Of a stretch of DNA of 64,000 nt, positions 50,147 through 57,946 are shown piece by piece; position 1 is the first letter of the stretch, and the number at the start of each line of letters is the position of its first letter. The notes under the pieces are model-generated. The model was not told the origin of the DNA. It did not search any database and saw nothing but the letters and a program-made list of their open reading frames with translations. The stretch is from Pseudomonadota bacterium (GTDB taxonomy: Bacteria; Desulfobacterota; Binatia; UBA9968): contig JAJPJQ010000027.1 in NCBI GenBank assembly GCA_021324155.1, forward strand, positions 1-64,000, written 5' to 3'. A program made the translations under genes and the position numbers.

Positions 50147-50149
50147 GAG

Positions 50150-50265
50150 CCGGTGCGAAGTGAGGCGCGAGATGTGAGGAGTAAACGGAGAAGAGAGTCG
50201 TGAGTCGTGAAATCGCGAGTTCTTATCCGCTCACGGCTCACTTCTCACTCCTCGCTTTTACGTTG
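50150..50265. repeat. Degenerate GTGAG/CTCAC repeat and inverted repeat
   Basis: The stretch is made of short GTGAG-, GAGAG- and CTCAC-type units. It includes GAGGAGT (50176-50182) paired with ACTCCTC (50247-50253) and several GTCGTGAG copies. It spans the gap between the binding protein and DppB-like genes and also encodes the last residues of the binding protein, ending ARSEK. It is probably an intergenic hairpin element that has grown into the gene end. Confidence 0.5.
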
Positions 50266-51836
50266 CGCAGCACGAGTCGGCCCATCGAATTGTATTCGAG
50301 GCCGGTATAGTGCGGATTCAGAAGCGTGCTCTCGGAGGTGCTGAAGAGCGGCACGATCGGAACATCGACCTCGCATAAAATTTTCTGCGCGTCGTTGTAG
50401 AGGCGCACGCGTTTTTGCTCGTTCATTTCTCGCGCCGCCTGCTCGAGCAGCTGATCGTAACGGCTGTTTTTCCAGCGACTATAGTTCTGCGGACTGTACG
50501 AGGCGAACAGCTTGATGAAGTTGTCGGGATCGGGGTAGTCCGCGCCCCAGCCGGCGCGGAAAATCGCCGGCGGGTCGTTTTGGAGACGCTTCAGGTACAC
50601 TTTCCATTCGAGATTCTCCAGGCGCACCAGCACGCCGAGGTTCCGTTTCCACATCCCTTGGACCGCCTCGGCGACGGTCTTTTTGTCATCCAGCGTATTA
50701 TAGATGAGCGTCACCGCGGGAAAGCCTTTACCCTCGGGATAACCCGCTTCGCGGAGCAGGCGGCGCGCCTCGGGCGGGTTGTAGGGCAGGCCGATCTTCG
50801 CGTTGTAGGCGAGCATGCCGGGCGGAATCCATGAGGTGGCGGCTTGCTCGCCACCACGCAGCAGCGAGGGTAGAAAGTTGCGGTCGATCGCCATCGCGAA
50901 CGCCTTGCGCACGCGCACATCGTCGAAAGGTTTCTTGTTGACGGCGAAGCCGTAGTACTCGCCGCGCAGCTGCGGCACGTGCTGGAACCCTTGCGCCTTG
51001 GCTAGCCGCGGTTTTTCGAGAATCGGGATACTGTGGTTATCGAGGAAATCGAGCTGCCCCTGCTCGTAGAGCGCCAGCGCCGTGGTCATCTCGTTCACCA
51101 TCATCATCTCGACGTTGTCGATCGCCGGCTTGCCGAGAAAGAAATTCGGATTGGCCTTGAGCCGTATTTCGTTTTCGTGCTTCCACGACGAGAGCAGGAA
51201 CGGCCCGTTGGTTACGATGTTGTCCGGCTCGGTCCATTTCGAGCCGTATTTTTCCACAGCATCACGGCGTTGCGGAAACGTCACTTCGAAGGTCATGAGG
51301 GAGAGAAAATACGGCGCGGGATTTTTGAGGCGCACTTCCAGTGTCGTATCGTCGAGCGCCGAGACGCCGACCTCTTTGTCGTCGGTAATCTTGCCGTGGT
51401 TGTATTCCTCGGCGTTCACGATGTCGAAGAGCGTATACGAGTACTCGGAGGCGGTCTTCGGGTCGAGCAGCCGCTTCCAGGAGAATTCGAAGTCGCCGGC
51501 GACGACTTTCTTGCCGTCGCTCCACGTCGCGTCCTCGCGCAGGTGAAAAATAATTCTTTTGCCGCCGTCGACCACGTCCCACGACTTCGCGATGACCGGA
51601 GCGGGCTTCAAAGTTTTATCGAACTCCGCGAGGCCGACCATGAGATTCGCGATTACGTTGAACGAGACGTGGTCGGTCGCGAGCGACCAGTCGAGGCTCG
51701 GCGGCTCGGTGCCTAAATTGACGCGAAACGTCTTGCCGTCCGCGCTCCCGGAATTGCGGTTACAAGCGGCGACAACGAGCAGGAAAACGAGCGGGAGAAT
51801 CAGGCGGCAAAGGGATTTTCCGAATGAAAATGTCAA
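50238..51836 (-). CDS. Oligopeptide ABC transporter binding lipoprotein (OppA/DppA family)
   Basis: The 532-residue protein has a lipoprotein signal (LILPLVFLLVVAAC with Cys25). The SBP family 5 core includes LGTEPPSLDWSLATDHVSFN, KSWDVVDGGKRIIFHLREDA and WSDGKKVVAGDFEFSWKRLL. It is the periplasmic peptide receptor for the two permeases downstream. The start codon is TTG at 51836. It is divergent from an M19 dipeptidase, which is a natural partner for peptide uptake. Confidence 0.9.
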   Translation of the reverse strand: MTFSFGKSLCRLILPLVFLLVVAACNRNSGSADGKTFRVNLGTEPPSLDWSLATDHVSFNVIANLMVGLAEFDKTLKPAPVIAKSWDVVDGGKRIIFHLREDATWSDGKKVVAGDFEFSWKRLLDPKTASEYSYTLFDIVNAEEYNHGKITDDKEVGVSALDDTTLEVRLKNPAPYFLSLMTFEVTFPQRRDAVEKYGSKWTEPDNIVTNGPFLLSSWKHENEIRLKANPNFFLGKPAIDNVEMMMVNEMTTALALYEQGQLDFLDNHSIPILEKPRLAKAQGFQHVPQLRGEYYGFAVNKKPFDDVRVRKAFAMAIDRNFLPSLLRGGEQAATSWIPPGMLAYNAKIGLPYNPPEARRLLREAGYPEGKGFPAVTLIYNTLDDKKTVAEAVQGMWKRNLGVLVRLENLEWKVYLKRLQNDPPAIFRAGWGADYPDPDNFIKLFASYSPQNYSRWKNSRYDQLLEQAAREMNEQKRVRLYNDAQKILCEVDVPIVPLFSTSESTLLNPHYTGLEYNSMGRLVLRNVKARSEK

Positions 51837-51916
51837 GGATATAGCGCTTGCGAAGCGATTGGTTTGCCGATATTAGTACCGCAAGGATCGTCTATCTTCA
51901 AGCGAAAAGGAAAGAT

Positions 51917-52948
51917 ATGGACGCGCGTGAACTCCTTAAGAAACATGTCGTCGTCGAAGGACACCGTGACGTATACGAACAGCTCTATCGCAAGTCCGTC
52001 GGCGAAGAATCGCCGATCCGCGACGGGATCGCTCCGAGGCTCATTCGCGACGGCATCAATCTATGCGTCTACGCGATCAGCGGCGATTCCTATTCGCACA
52101 CACAAAACACCGGCCGGTATTTGGAGACTGCGCTCGAAAATATCGACATGTTCCTCGAAGAGGCGCCGCGCTCCGAGGGAATGATCTCGATGGTCCGGAC
52201 GCGCTCCGACCTGCCGGAGAAAGTCCAGCCCGGGCAGATCTCGTTCATTCTGCATTTCGAAGGCGGCATGCCGCTCCAGGGGAGCATCCACCAGCTGAGG
52301 AACTTCTACCGCCTCGGGCTCCGCTCTATGCAGCTTACCTGGAACTTCCGCAACGAGCTCGGCGACGGCGTATGGGAAAACCGCACGAAGGGGGGCCTCA
52401 CCAACTTCGGCGTCGAGGTGATCAAGGAGATGAATCGTCTCGGCATGATCGTGGACCTGGCGCATATGAACCGGGAAGGATTTTTCCAGGCGCTCGATGT
52501 CGCGCAGGCGCCGCTCATCGTGAGCCACGCCAACGCGTGCGGCATGCTCGACAACCCGCGCAACCTCGCCGACGACCAGATCAAGGCGATCGCCGACCAG
52601 GGCGGCCTCGTGGGCATCCTCGCGCTGCCCGAGCGCACGGCGAAAAAGGACGCGACCATCGAAGACCTTCTCGACCATATCGATTATATGGTCAATCTCG
52701 CCGGCATCGAGCACATGGCGCTCGGCATGGACTTCATCAAGTACGACGGCCCGCGGACGCTCAAAGACCGCCATCATCCGCTGCACGAGCGGACTTACGT
52801 CAAGGACTTCGAGGAGATCGAAGATCTGCCGAACCTGATCGATCGCCTGCAGCGCCGCGGCTACAAGGAAAGCGACATAGCGCTCATCCTCGGAGGCAAT
52901 TATCTACGCGTGCTGAAAACCATTCTGCCGGAACAGTCGGTTATCTAA
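51917..52948 (+). CDS. M19-family membrane dipeptidase (renal dipeptidase-like)
   Basis: The ATG at 51917 gives 343 residues. The zinc motif reads EGHRDV near 14-19 (His-x-Asp). Further family residues are FILHFEGGMPLQG (Glu), IVDLAHMNREGF (His), LIVSHANACGML (His) and GMDFIKYDG near the end. M19 enzymes cleave dipeptides, including some with D-amino acids. There is no signal peptide. AAAGGAAAG lies close to the start. It is divergent from the oligopeptide binding protein and is followed by two NMT1-like binding proteins. Confidence 0.87.
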   Translation: MDARELLKKHVVVEGHRDVYEQLYRKSVGEESPIRDGIAPRLIRDGINLCVYAISGDSYSHTQNTGRYLETALENIDMFLEEAPRSEGMISMVRTRSDLPEKVQPGQISFILHFEGGMPLQGSIHQLRNFYRLGLRSMQLTWNFRNELGDGVWENRTKGGLTNFGVEVIKEMNRLGMIVDLAHMNREGFFQALDVAQAPLIVSHANACGMLDNPRNLADDQIKAIADQGGLVGILALPERTAKKDATIEDLLDHIDYMVNLAGIEHMALGMDFIKYDGPRTLKDRHHPLHERTYVKDFEEIEDLPNLIDRLQRRGYKESDIALILGGNYLRVLKTILPEQSVI

Positions 52949-52964
52949 CCGGAAGGAGTCTTCC

Positions 52965-53915
52965 ATGCGGCAAGCGCTTCGCTGGACCCTGTTCGTAGTT
53001 TTCCTTTTGGCCTTGCCTGCGCTCGCCGGCGCCAAAATCGTTGTCGGGCTTTCCTCCGTCAACATCGCCTTCCTGCCCGTTTACGTCACCCAGGAAAAAG
53101 GCTTCTTCAAGGACGAGGGACTCGACGTCGTTTTCGTCATGTTCAACGCCGGCGCGACTAACATCCAGGCGCTCGCCGGCGGCGACGTGCAGATCATGGG
53201 CAGCGCCTTCGTCGAGACGATCGGCGGGCGCGCGAGCGGCATCGTGGACGTAAAGAACTTCTGGGGCATCAGCAACATCATGCCGTTCCAGCTTTACTCG
53301 AATCCCAATTTCAAATCGATGAAAGACGCGAAGGGGAAGCGCTTCGCGATCAGTCGCTTCGGCTCGCTGACGGATTATCTCACGCGCGCGACGGTGCAGC
53401 ACTTCGGGATTAATCCGAAAGAGGTGACAATACTGCAAATCGGCAGCACGCCGGCGCGCTTCGCGGCGCTGGAGGCCGGCGGCGTCGATGCCAGCATCGT
53501 GTGGTTTCCCGTTACCGAGATCGCCAAAGCGAAAGGCTACAACAAGCTCTTCGACCTGAAGGAAATTTTCCCGCAGTGGCCTTACGAGACCTTCGCCGCG
53601 CGAGAGACGTGGCTCGCGAAGGAAAAGGACCAGGTGACGCGCTTCCTCCGCGCTTATCAGCGCGGCGTCCGCCACACGCACGAAAACAAACAGGATGCGA
53701 TCGCCGCCATCAGGAAGTACGTCAAGATGGATCCGGCGATGGCGCCGGCCGGATACGACGAGTACAAAGATTCCTTTCCGATAAACGGCGAGATCGCCGA
53801 GAAGCCGGTTCCGACCGTGATTCAGGAGGAATTCGACGCCGGCCGCATCAAGCGCAAGTTCTCGCTCGACGAACTGATCGATAAATCTTTCATGAAAGCA
53901 TTGGGAGGAAAATAA
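52965..53915 (+). CDS. NMT1/THI5-like ABC substrate-binding protein
   Basis: The 316-residue protein has signal peptide MRQALRWTLFVVFLLALPAL. Motifs are YVTQEKGFFKDEGLDVVFVM, QALAGGDVQIMGSAFVETIG and SMKDAKGKRFAISRFGSLTD. It lies 16 bases after the dipeptidase and 4 bases before a second binding protein, with no permease in either direction for about 8 kb. AAGGAG precedes the ATG. Confidence 0.85.
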   Translation: MRQALRWTLFVVFLLALPALAGAKIVVGLSSVNIAFLPVYVTQEKGFFKDEGLDVVFVMFNAGATNIQALAGGDVQIMGSAFVETIGGRASGIVDVKNFWGISNIMPFQLYSNPNFKSMKDAKGKRFAISRFGSLTDYLTRATVQHFGINPKEVTILQIGSTPARFAALEAGGVDASIVWFPVTEIAKAKGYNKLFDLKEIFPQWPYETFAARETWLAKEKDQVTRFLRAYQRGVRHTHENKQDAIAAIRKYVKMDPAMAPAGYDEYKDSFPINGEIAEKPVPTVIQEEFDAGRIKRKFSLDELIDKSFMKALGGK

Positions 53916-53919
53916 ATCG

Positions 53920-54933
53920 ATGCGCGCGGCGCTTGCGATCGTCTTTGCCTGCCTCGTTTGGGTCCACGGCGAGGCTCGCGCCGCGTCGGCACCGGGGAAG
54001 ATCGTCATCGCCCACGCGGCGATGAACGCCCGCGTCGCGCCGCTTTGGGTGGCCGAGGATCACGGCTTTTTCGCCAAATACGGCACTCCGGCGAGTACGA
54101 TTTTCATCCGGCAGGCGCCGATACTCGTGGCCGCGCTCACCGCCGGCGACGTGAAGGTGGGCTACACGGGCGGCAGCTCGGTGCTGGCCGCCGTCATGGG
54201 CGGCGCCGATCTCAAAATGGTCGCGACGCTGACGAACCGGCTCGGCTACGACCTCGTCGCCGCGCCGTCAATCAAGACTTCCAAGGATCTTCGCGGCAAG
54301 CGCTTCGGCGTGCAGAGCATCGGCGGGACGCTGTGGATGGCCGGCATGCTCGGCCTCGAGCACGTCGGCATCGACCCCAACCGCGACGACGTCAAAGTCC
54401 TCGTCATCGGCGATCAGACCGTGCTGGCGCAGGCGCTGGAAGCCGGCCACATCGATGCGACGATCCTGGACGGCGTCTTCAGCCGCCGTCTGAAGCAAAA
54501 AGGCTATACGATTTTATCGGAGCTTTACGACAGCGGCATCCCGTTCTCCGGGCAGGCGATCGTCGTGCGCGCGCCGTACCTCCAAGAGCAGCGCGGGACT
54601 ATGGAAAACATTCTTAAAGGGCTGGTTGAAGGGATCGCGTTCACGCTCGCGCCGAAAAACAAGGCGCAGGTCATCGCCACGTTCAGCAAACACCTCAAGA
54701 TTTCCGATCCGGCGGTCGCCGAGGAAGGATATATCGACATCGTCAGGAACACCGATCGCGTGCCTTATGCCGGCCCCGACGGCTTGCGCAATATCCAGCG
54801 GTTCATGAAGCTTCGCACCCCGGCGGCGGAAAAGATCAAGATCAACGAAGTTATCGACGACAGCATCCTCAAAGGCCTCGAGCGGAGCGGCTTTGTCGCC
54901 CGCCTTTACGAGAGCTACGGCATGAAATACTGA
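53920..54933 (+). CDS. NMT1/THI5-like ABC substrate-binding protein
   Basis: The 337-residue protein has a signal peptide (MRAALAIVFACLVWVHGEAR, cleaved near RAA). Motifs are VAEDHGFFAKYGTPASTIFI, VGYTGGSSVLAAVMGGADLK and TSKDLRGKRFGVQSIGGTLW. The subtype differs from its upstream neighbour, so this is not a simple tandem copy. It is 13 bases upstream of an amidohydrolase. Confidence 0.85.
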   Translation: MRAALAIVFACLVWVHGEARAASAPGKIVIAHAAMNARVAPLWVAEDHGFFAKYGTPASTIFIRQAPILVAALTAGDVKVGYTGGSSVLAAVMGGADLKMVATLTNRLGYDLVAAPSIKTSKDLRGKRFGVQSIGGTLWMAGMLGLEHVGIDPNRDDVKVLVIGDQTVLAQALEAGHIDATILDGVFSRRLKQKGYTILSELYDSGIPFSGQAIVVRAPYLQEQRGTMENILKGLVEGIAFTLAPKNKAQVIATFSKHLKISDPAVAEEGYIDIVRNTDRVPYAGPDGLRNIQRFMKLRTPAAEKIKINEVIDDSILKGLERSGFVARLYESYGMKY

Positions 54934-54946
54934 AAAGGAGAGCACC

Positions 54947-56059
54947 GTGTATATCGACGGCGACACACATTACTGGCCGGTTCGCTTTATCGACCGTGTC
55001 TCGCATCCGGGGCGCGGCCATGTCGAGATCAAAGAAGACAATGGCAAGTACATCCGCTTCGGTGAGCGGGTGGCGGGGAAAGTGGCGACCTACTATCGCG
55101 ACGGCAACGTCGTGCACTCGTTCAAGGAAGGGCGCTGGAACCTGGATATCCGCCGCGAGTACATGAAGAAGGACGGCTTCGACTGCCAGGTGCTCATCCC
55201 GGACAACCGCCAGCTGATTTACGAGCTCGATCCCGAGCTCGGGCGGCAGCTCGCGCGTGCGTACAATGATACCGTGGCCGAGGACATCAAAGGACAGGAT
55301 GAGTTCATCGGCGTCGCCTGGGTTTATCTGCCCGACGTCAAAGAGGCCGTGCGCGAAATCAGAAGGTCGGTCGAGGAGCTGGGATTAAAAGCCGTCAAGC
55401 TCTCCGGCGGCTATCAGAACGGCGATCTGGATTCCGAGGTGCTATGGCCGTTTTACGAAGAGGTCGCGCGCCTGGATATCCCGATCCTCGTTCATCCGGG
55501 CGCACGCGTTTACGAGCACCAGCACAGCCATCCGTGGCTCATAGGCAGCGAGCGCTACGAAGGCTTCCCGCTTTTTCCCACAGCGCTGGGCTTTCCGTTG
55601 ACCTACATGGTTACCGCCTCGCGCCTCATATTCAGCGGCGTGCTCGACCGCTTCCCGTCGCTGCGCTTCGCCTTCTTCGAAGGCGGTATCGGCTGGGTGC
55701 CGTGGCTCATGGCGACGCTCGATCATCACATGCCGTCGGAGGCGCCGGTCTCGACGGCGGTGGCGCAGTTCTTCAAAGGCGAAAGCAAGCTCCAGAAAAT
55801 GCCCAGCGAATACTTCCGTCATTTCTACATCGCCGCCGTCGCCTGGGAGACGTACCTGCCGGAGATCGTCAAAGTGTGGCCCGATCACAACATCATTATC
55901 GGCAGCGATTTCGACCACGGCGACGCGATCTCGACCTGGCCGAACACCGTGCGGCCGATCAAGGCGATGACGAATCTGTCCGAGGAAGAGAAGGAAAATA
56001 TTCTCGGCCGGAACATGATGCGGCTGTTCAAGATGAACGGCGCGGCAGCGCACGTCTGA
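54947..56059 (+). CDS. Amidohydrolase-2 family metal-dependent hydrolase/decarboxylase
   Basis: The 370-residue protein starts at GTG 54947 (AAGGAGAG upstream) and has DTH at residues 5-7, LVHPGARVYEHQHSHPWL in the middle (metal His), RFPSLRFAFFEGGIGWVPWL and IGSDFDHGDAISTWPN at the end (catalytic Asp). It belongs to the same family as 2714-3907. In context with the UbiD gene 132 bases downstream it may supply or consume a carboxylated intermediate. The substrate is unknown. Confidence 0.85.
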   Translation: MYIDGDTHYWPVRFIDRVSHPGRGHVEIKEDNGKYIRFGERVAGKVATYYRDGNVVHSFKEGRWNLDIRREYMKKDGFDCQVLIPDNRQLIYELDPELGRQLARAYNDTVAEDIKGQDEFIGVAWVYLPDVKEAVREIRRSVEELGLKAVKLSGGYQNGDLDSEVLWPFYEEVARLDIPILVHPGARVYEHQHSHPWLIGSERYEGFPLFPTALGFPLTYMVTASRLIFSGVLDRFPSLRFAFFEGGIGWVPWLMATLDHHMPSEAPVSTAVAQFFKGESKLQKMPSEYFRHFYIAAVAWETYLPEIVKVWPDHNIIIGSDFDHGDAISTWPNTVRPIKAMTNLSEEEKENILGRNMMRLFKMNGAAAHV

Positions 56060-56089
56060 TCTCGCGCGCGATTAGTCATGCCTTCATTA

Positions 56090-56118
56090 GTAGGGGCGGG
56101 TTTGAGACCTGCCCCTAC
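56090..56118. repeat. GTAGGGGC/GCCCCTAC hairpin element
   Basis: GTAGGGGC (56090-56097) and GCCCCTAC (56111-56118) form an 8-bp stem, extended by GGG/CCT. The pattern GTAGGGGCGGGTTT...CCTGCCCCTAC resembles a dispersed intergenic repeat known from several phyla. It lies 31 bases after the amidohydrolase stop and may also serve as a weak transcript end. Confidence 0.5.
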
Positions 56119-56191
56119 GTCGTTTGATTGACAACGCCGCGAACGCGGATGTAGTTAATAATTTACATCCAAAGCTTGGAGAAAGAGCTGT

Positions 56192-57640
56192 ATGCCTAAA
56201 AGTTTACGCACATTCCTGGAGGATTGCCGCCGGGAGATTCCGAACGAGGTCGTCCACGTCGGCAAGGAAGTTGACCCGGCGCACTACGACGTTACCGCGA
56301 TCATTAAGCATCTCGGCGCGCAGAAGAAATTCCCCATTCTCGTCTTCGACAAGCCGCTCAATCTGCACGGCAAGCCGAGCAACGATTTCAAGCTCGTGAT
56401 GAACTGCGAGATCTCGCAGCGCAAGACGCAAATCGCCCTCGGCGTCCCGAAAGAGACTACACGGGCGCAGATGGCCGAGGTCTGCCTCGAGCGTGAGGAG
56501 CAGCGCGTCCCGCCGACGATCGTCGATAAGAAGCACGCGCCGGTGAAGGAGGTCGTCAAGGCGGGTAAAGACGTCGACCTGTTCGAGCTGCCGATCATGC
56601 GCCATCATTACATGGACGGCGGACCCTACATCGTGCTTTCCACGATCACCAAAGACCGCAAGTCGGGCACTTACAACGTCTCGTATCACCGGATGGAGGT
56701 GAAAGGGAAAAATACCACGGCGCTCTACGCCTCGCCGCGCCATCTGTGGAAGATCTACAAAGATTACGAGGCGAACAAGATGGAGACGCCGGTTGCGACC
56801 GTGCTCGGGCACCATCCCGCGTATCACATGGGCGCCTGCTATACGGGCGGATTCGACGTCAGCGAATACGAAGTGATCGGCGGCTACCTGCAGGAGCCGC
56901 TGCGGCTGACAGCTTCAGAAACGTACGGCGACGATCTGCTGATTCCCGCCGACGCCGAGATCGTGATCGAGGGCGCGCTGCTGCCCAGCAAGCGCGTCGT
57001 CGAGGGTCCATTCGGCGAGGCGCCGGGCTACCTCGGCCCACAGCGCTATACAACGTGCGTCGAATATCAGGTACGCGCGATCAATTACCGGAAAGGCGGA
57101 ATGTACCAGTCGGTGATCACCCCGGAAGGAGACAAGCCGTGGATGGACTTGCCCCGCGAAGGAGCGTATCTCCGTCGCTGCCGCGAGGCAGTGCCGGGCG
57201 TCACTGCGGTCTGCAAGTTCGGCCGCCACGCGCAGTACAATATTTTCATCGCGATGAAGAAGATGTCGGAAGGCGACCCCGGCCGCGCCGCCGCCGCGGC
57301 GCTCACGTTCGACCACGCGAAGAACGTCTTCGTCTTCGACGACGACATCGACGTCTACGATCCGACCGATATCCTGTGGGCGCTCGCGACGCGCGTACAG
57401 CCGCATGCGCAAGTCTCGATCCTTCAGCCGCTTTTCCGCGGGAATTTTCTCGATCCGTCCCTGATGGACGAGATCAAAACTTCGGGCATGATCATCGACG
57501 CGACGCGGCCGCTCGACCGGCCGTTCTCCCCGGTCTCGAAGTGCCCGGACGACGCGATGGCGCGCGTCAAGCTCGAGGACTACATCCCCGGCGAGGTGTT
57601 GCAGCACATCCCGACCGATCGGACGACATACTGGGCCTAA
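56192..57640 (+). CDS. UbiD-family prenyl-FMN decarboxylase
   Basis: The 482-residue protein carries UbiD landmarks: PIMRHHYMDGGPYIVLST near 130-147, SYHRMEVKGKN near 165 and VEGPFGEAPGYLGPQRYTT near 270-288, including the Arg and Glu residues of the catalytic network. UbiD enzymes use prenylated FMN to (de)carboxylate aromatic or alpha,beta-unsaturated acids. No ubiX (prFMN synthase) is in the window, so the cofactor must be made from another locus. It lies between an amidohydrolase and a molybdenum hydroxylase subunit. Confidence 0.9.
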   Translation: MPKSLRTFLEDCRREIPNEVVHVGKEVDPAHYDVTAIIKHLGAQKKFPILVFDKPLNLHGKPSNDFKLVMNCEISQRKTQIALGVPKETTRAQMAEVCLEREEQRVPPTIVDKKHAPVKEVVKAGKDVDLFELPIMRHHYMDGGPYIVLSTITKDRKSGTYNVSYHRMEVKGKNTTALYASPRHLWKIYKDYEANKMETPVATVLGHHPAYHMGACYTGGFDVSEYEVIGGYLQEPLRLTASETYGDDLLIPADAEIVIEGALLPSKRVVEGPFGEAPGYLGPQRYTTCVEYQVRAINYRKGGMYQSVITPEGDKPWMDLPREGAYLRRCREAVPGVTAVCKFGRHAQYNIFIAMKKMSEGDPGRAAAAALTFDHAKNVFVFDDDIDVYDPTDILWALATRVQPHAQVSILQPLFRGNFLDPSLMDEIKTSGMIIDATRPLDRPFSPVSKCPDDAMARVKLEDYIPGEVLQHIPTDRTTYWA

Positions 57641-57644
57641 AAAT

Positions 57645-57688
57645 AATTTTGAATTTTGAATGAGGAATTTAATTCAAAATTCAAAATT
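57645..57688. repeat. AT-rich 17-bp perfect inverted repeat
   Basis: AATTTTGAATTTTGAAT (57645-57661) and its exact complement (57672-57688) flank a 10-base loop just after the UbiD stop. Each arm is itself made of a GAATTTT-type repeat. It stands out as AT-rich in GC-rich DNA, so it is likely a mobile or slippage-made intergenic element that may end the UbiD transcript. Confidence 0.6.
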
Positions 57689-57711
57689 TAACATTCAACA
57701 TTGGAGTTGAG

Positions 57712-57858
57712 ATGGGGCAAACGATCGAAATCACCTGTCCGAAATGTCAGAAAACTTTTGTCGCCAACCCGCATATGATCGGCTCGGGAATGAATTTCCA
57801 CTGTCCGTTTTGCGATACGTACTTTGCGGAGAAGGAAAGTCCGAAAATACGAAAATAG
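57712..57858 (+). CDS. 48-residue zinc-ribbon protein
   Basis: An ATG at 57712 (after GGAGTTGAG) opens a 48-codon frame ending in TAG at 57856-57858. It starts MGQTIEITCPKCQKTFVANP and continues with a second pair, FHCPFCDTYF. The two CxxC knuckles (9-12 and 32-35) form a compact zinc ribbon like the MJ0042 or small rubredoxin-like families. It lies between two intergenic repeat elements, one on each side. Such proteins often bind nucleic acid or serve as metal or assembly factors. The role here is unknown. Confidence 0.7.
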   Translation: MGQTIEITCPKCQKTFVANPHMIGSGMNFHCPFCDTYFAEKESPKIRK

Positions 57859-57870
57859 CTGGGAAGGATC

Positions 57871-57925
57871 AGCTTTCAGCATTCAGCTAAGGCGGTTTAG
57901 CTGACAGCTGATCGCTGACAGCTAA
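57871..57925. repeat. CAGCT/AGCTG interrupted repeat
   Basis: AGCTTTCAGCATTCAGCTAA (57871-57890) is followed by the imperfect complement TTAGCTGACAGCTGATCGCT and GACAGCTAA. The unit (T)CAGC is repeated at least six times over 55 bases, forming a large imperfect hairpin. Together with the AT element it brackets the small zinc-ribbon gene. Confidence 0.5.
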
Positions 57926-57946
57926 CGTTCGCCAGAGCCGACCAAC

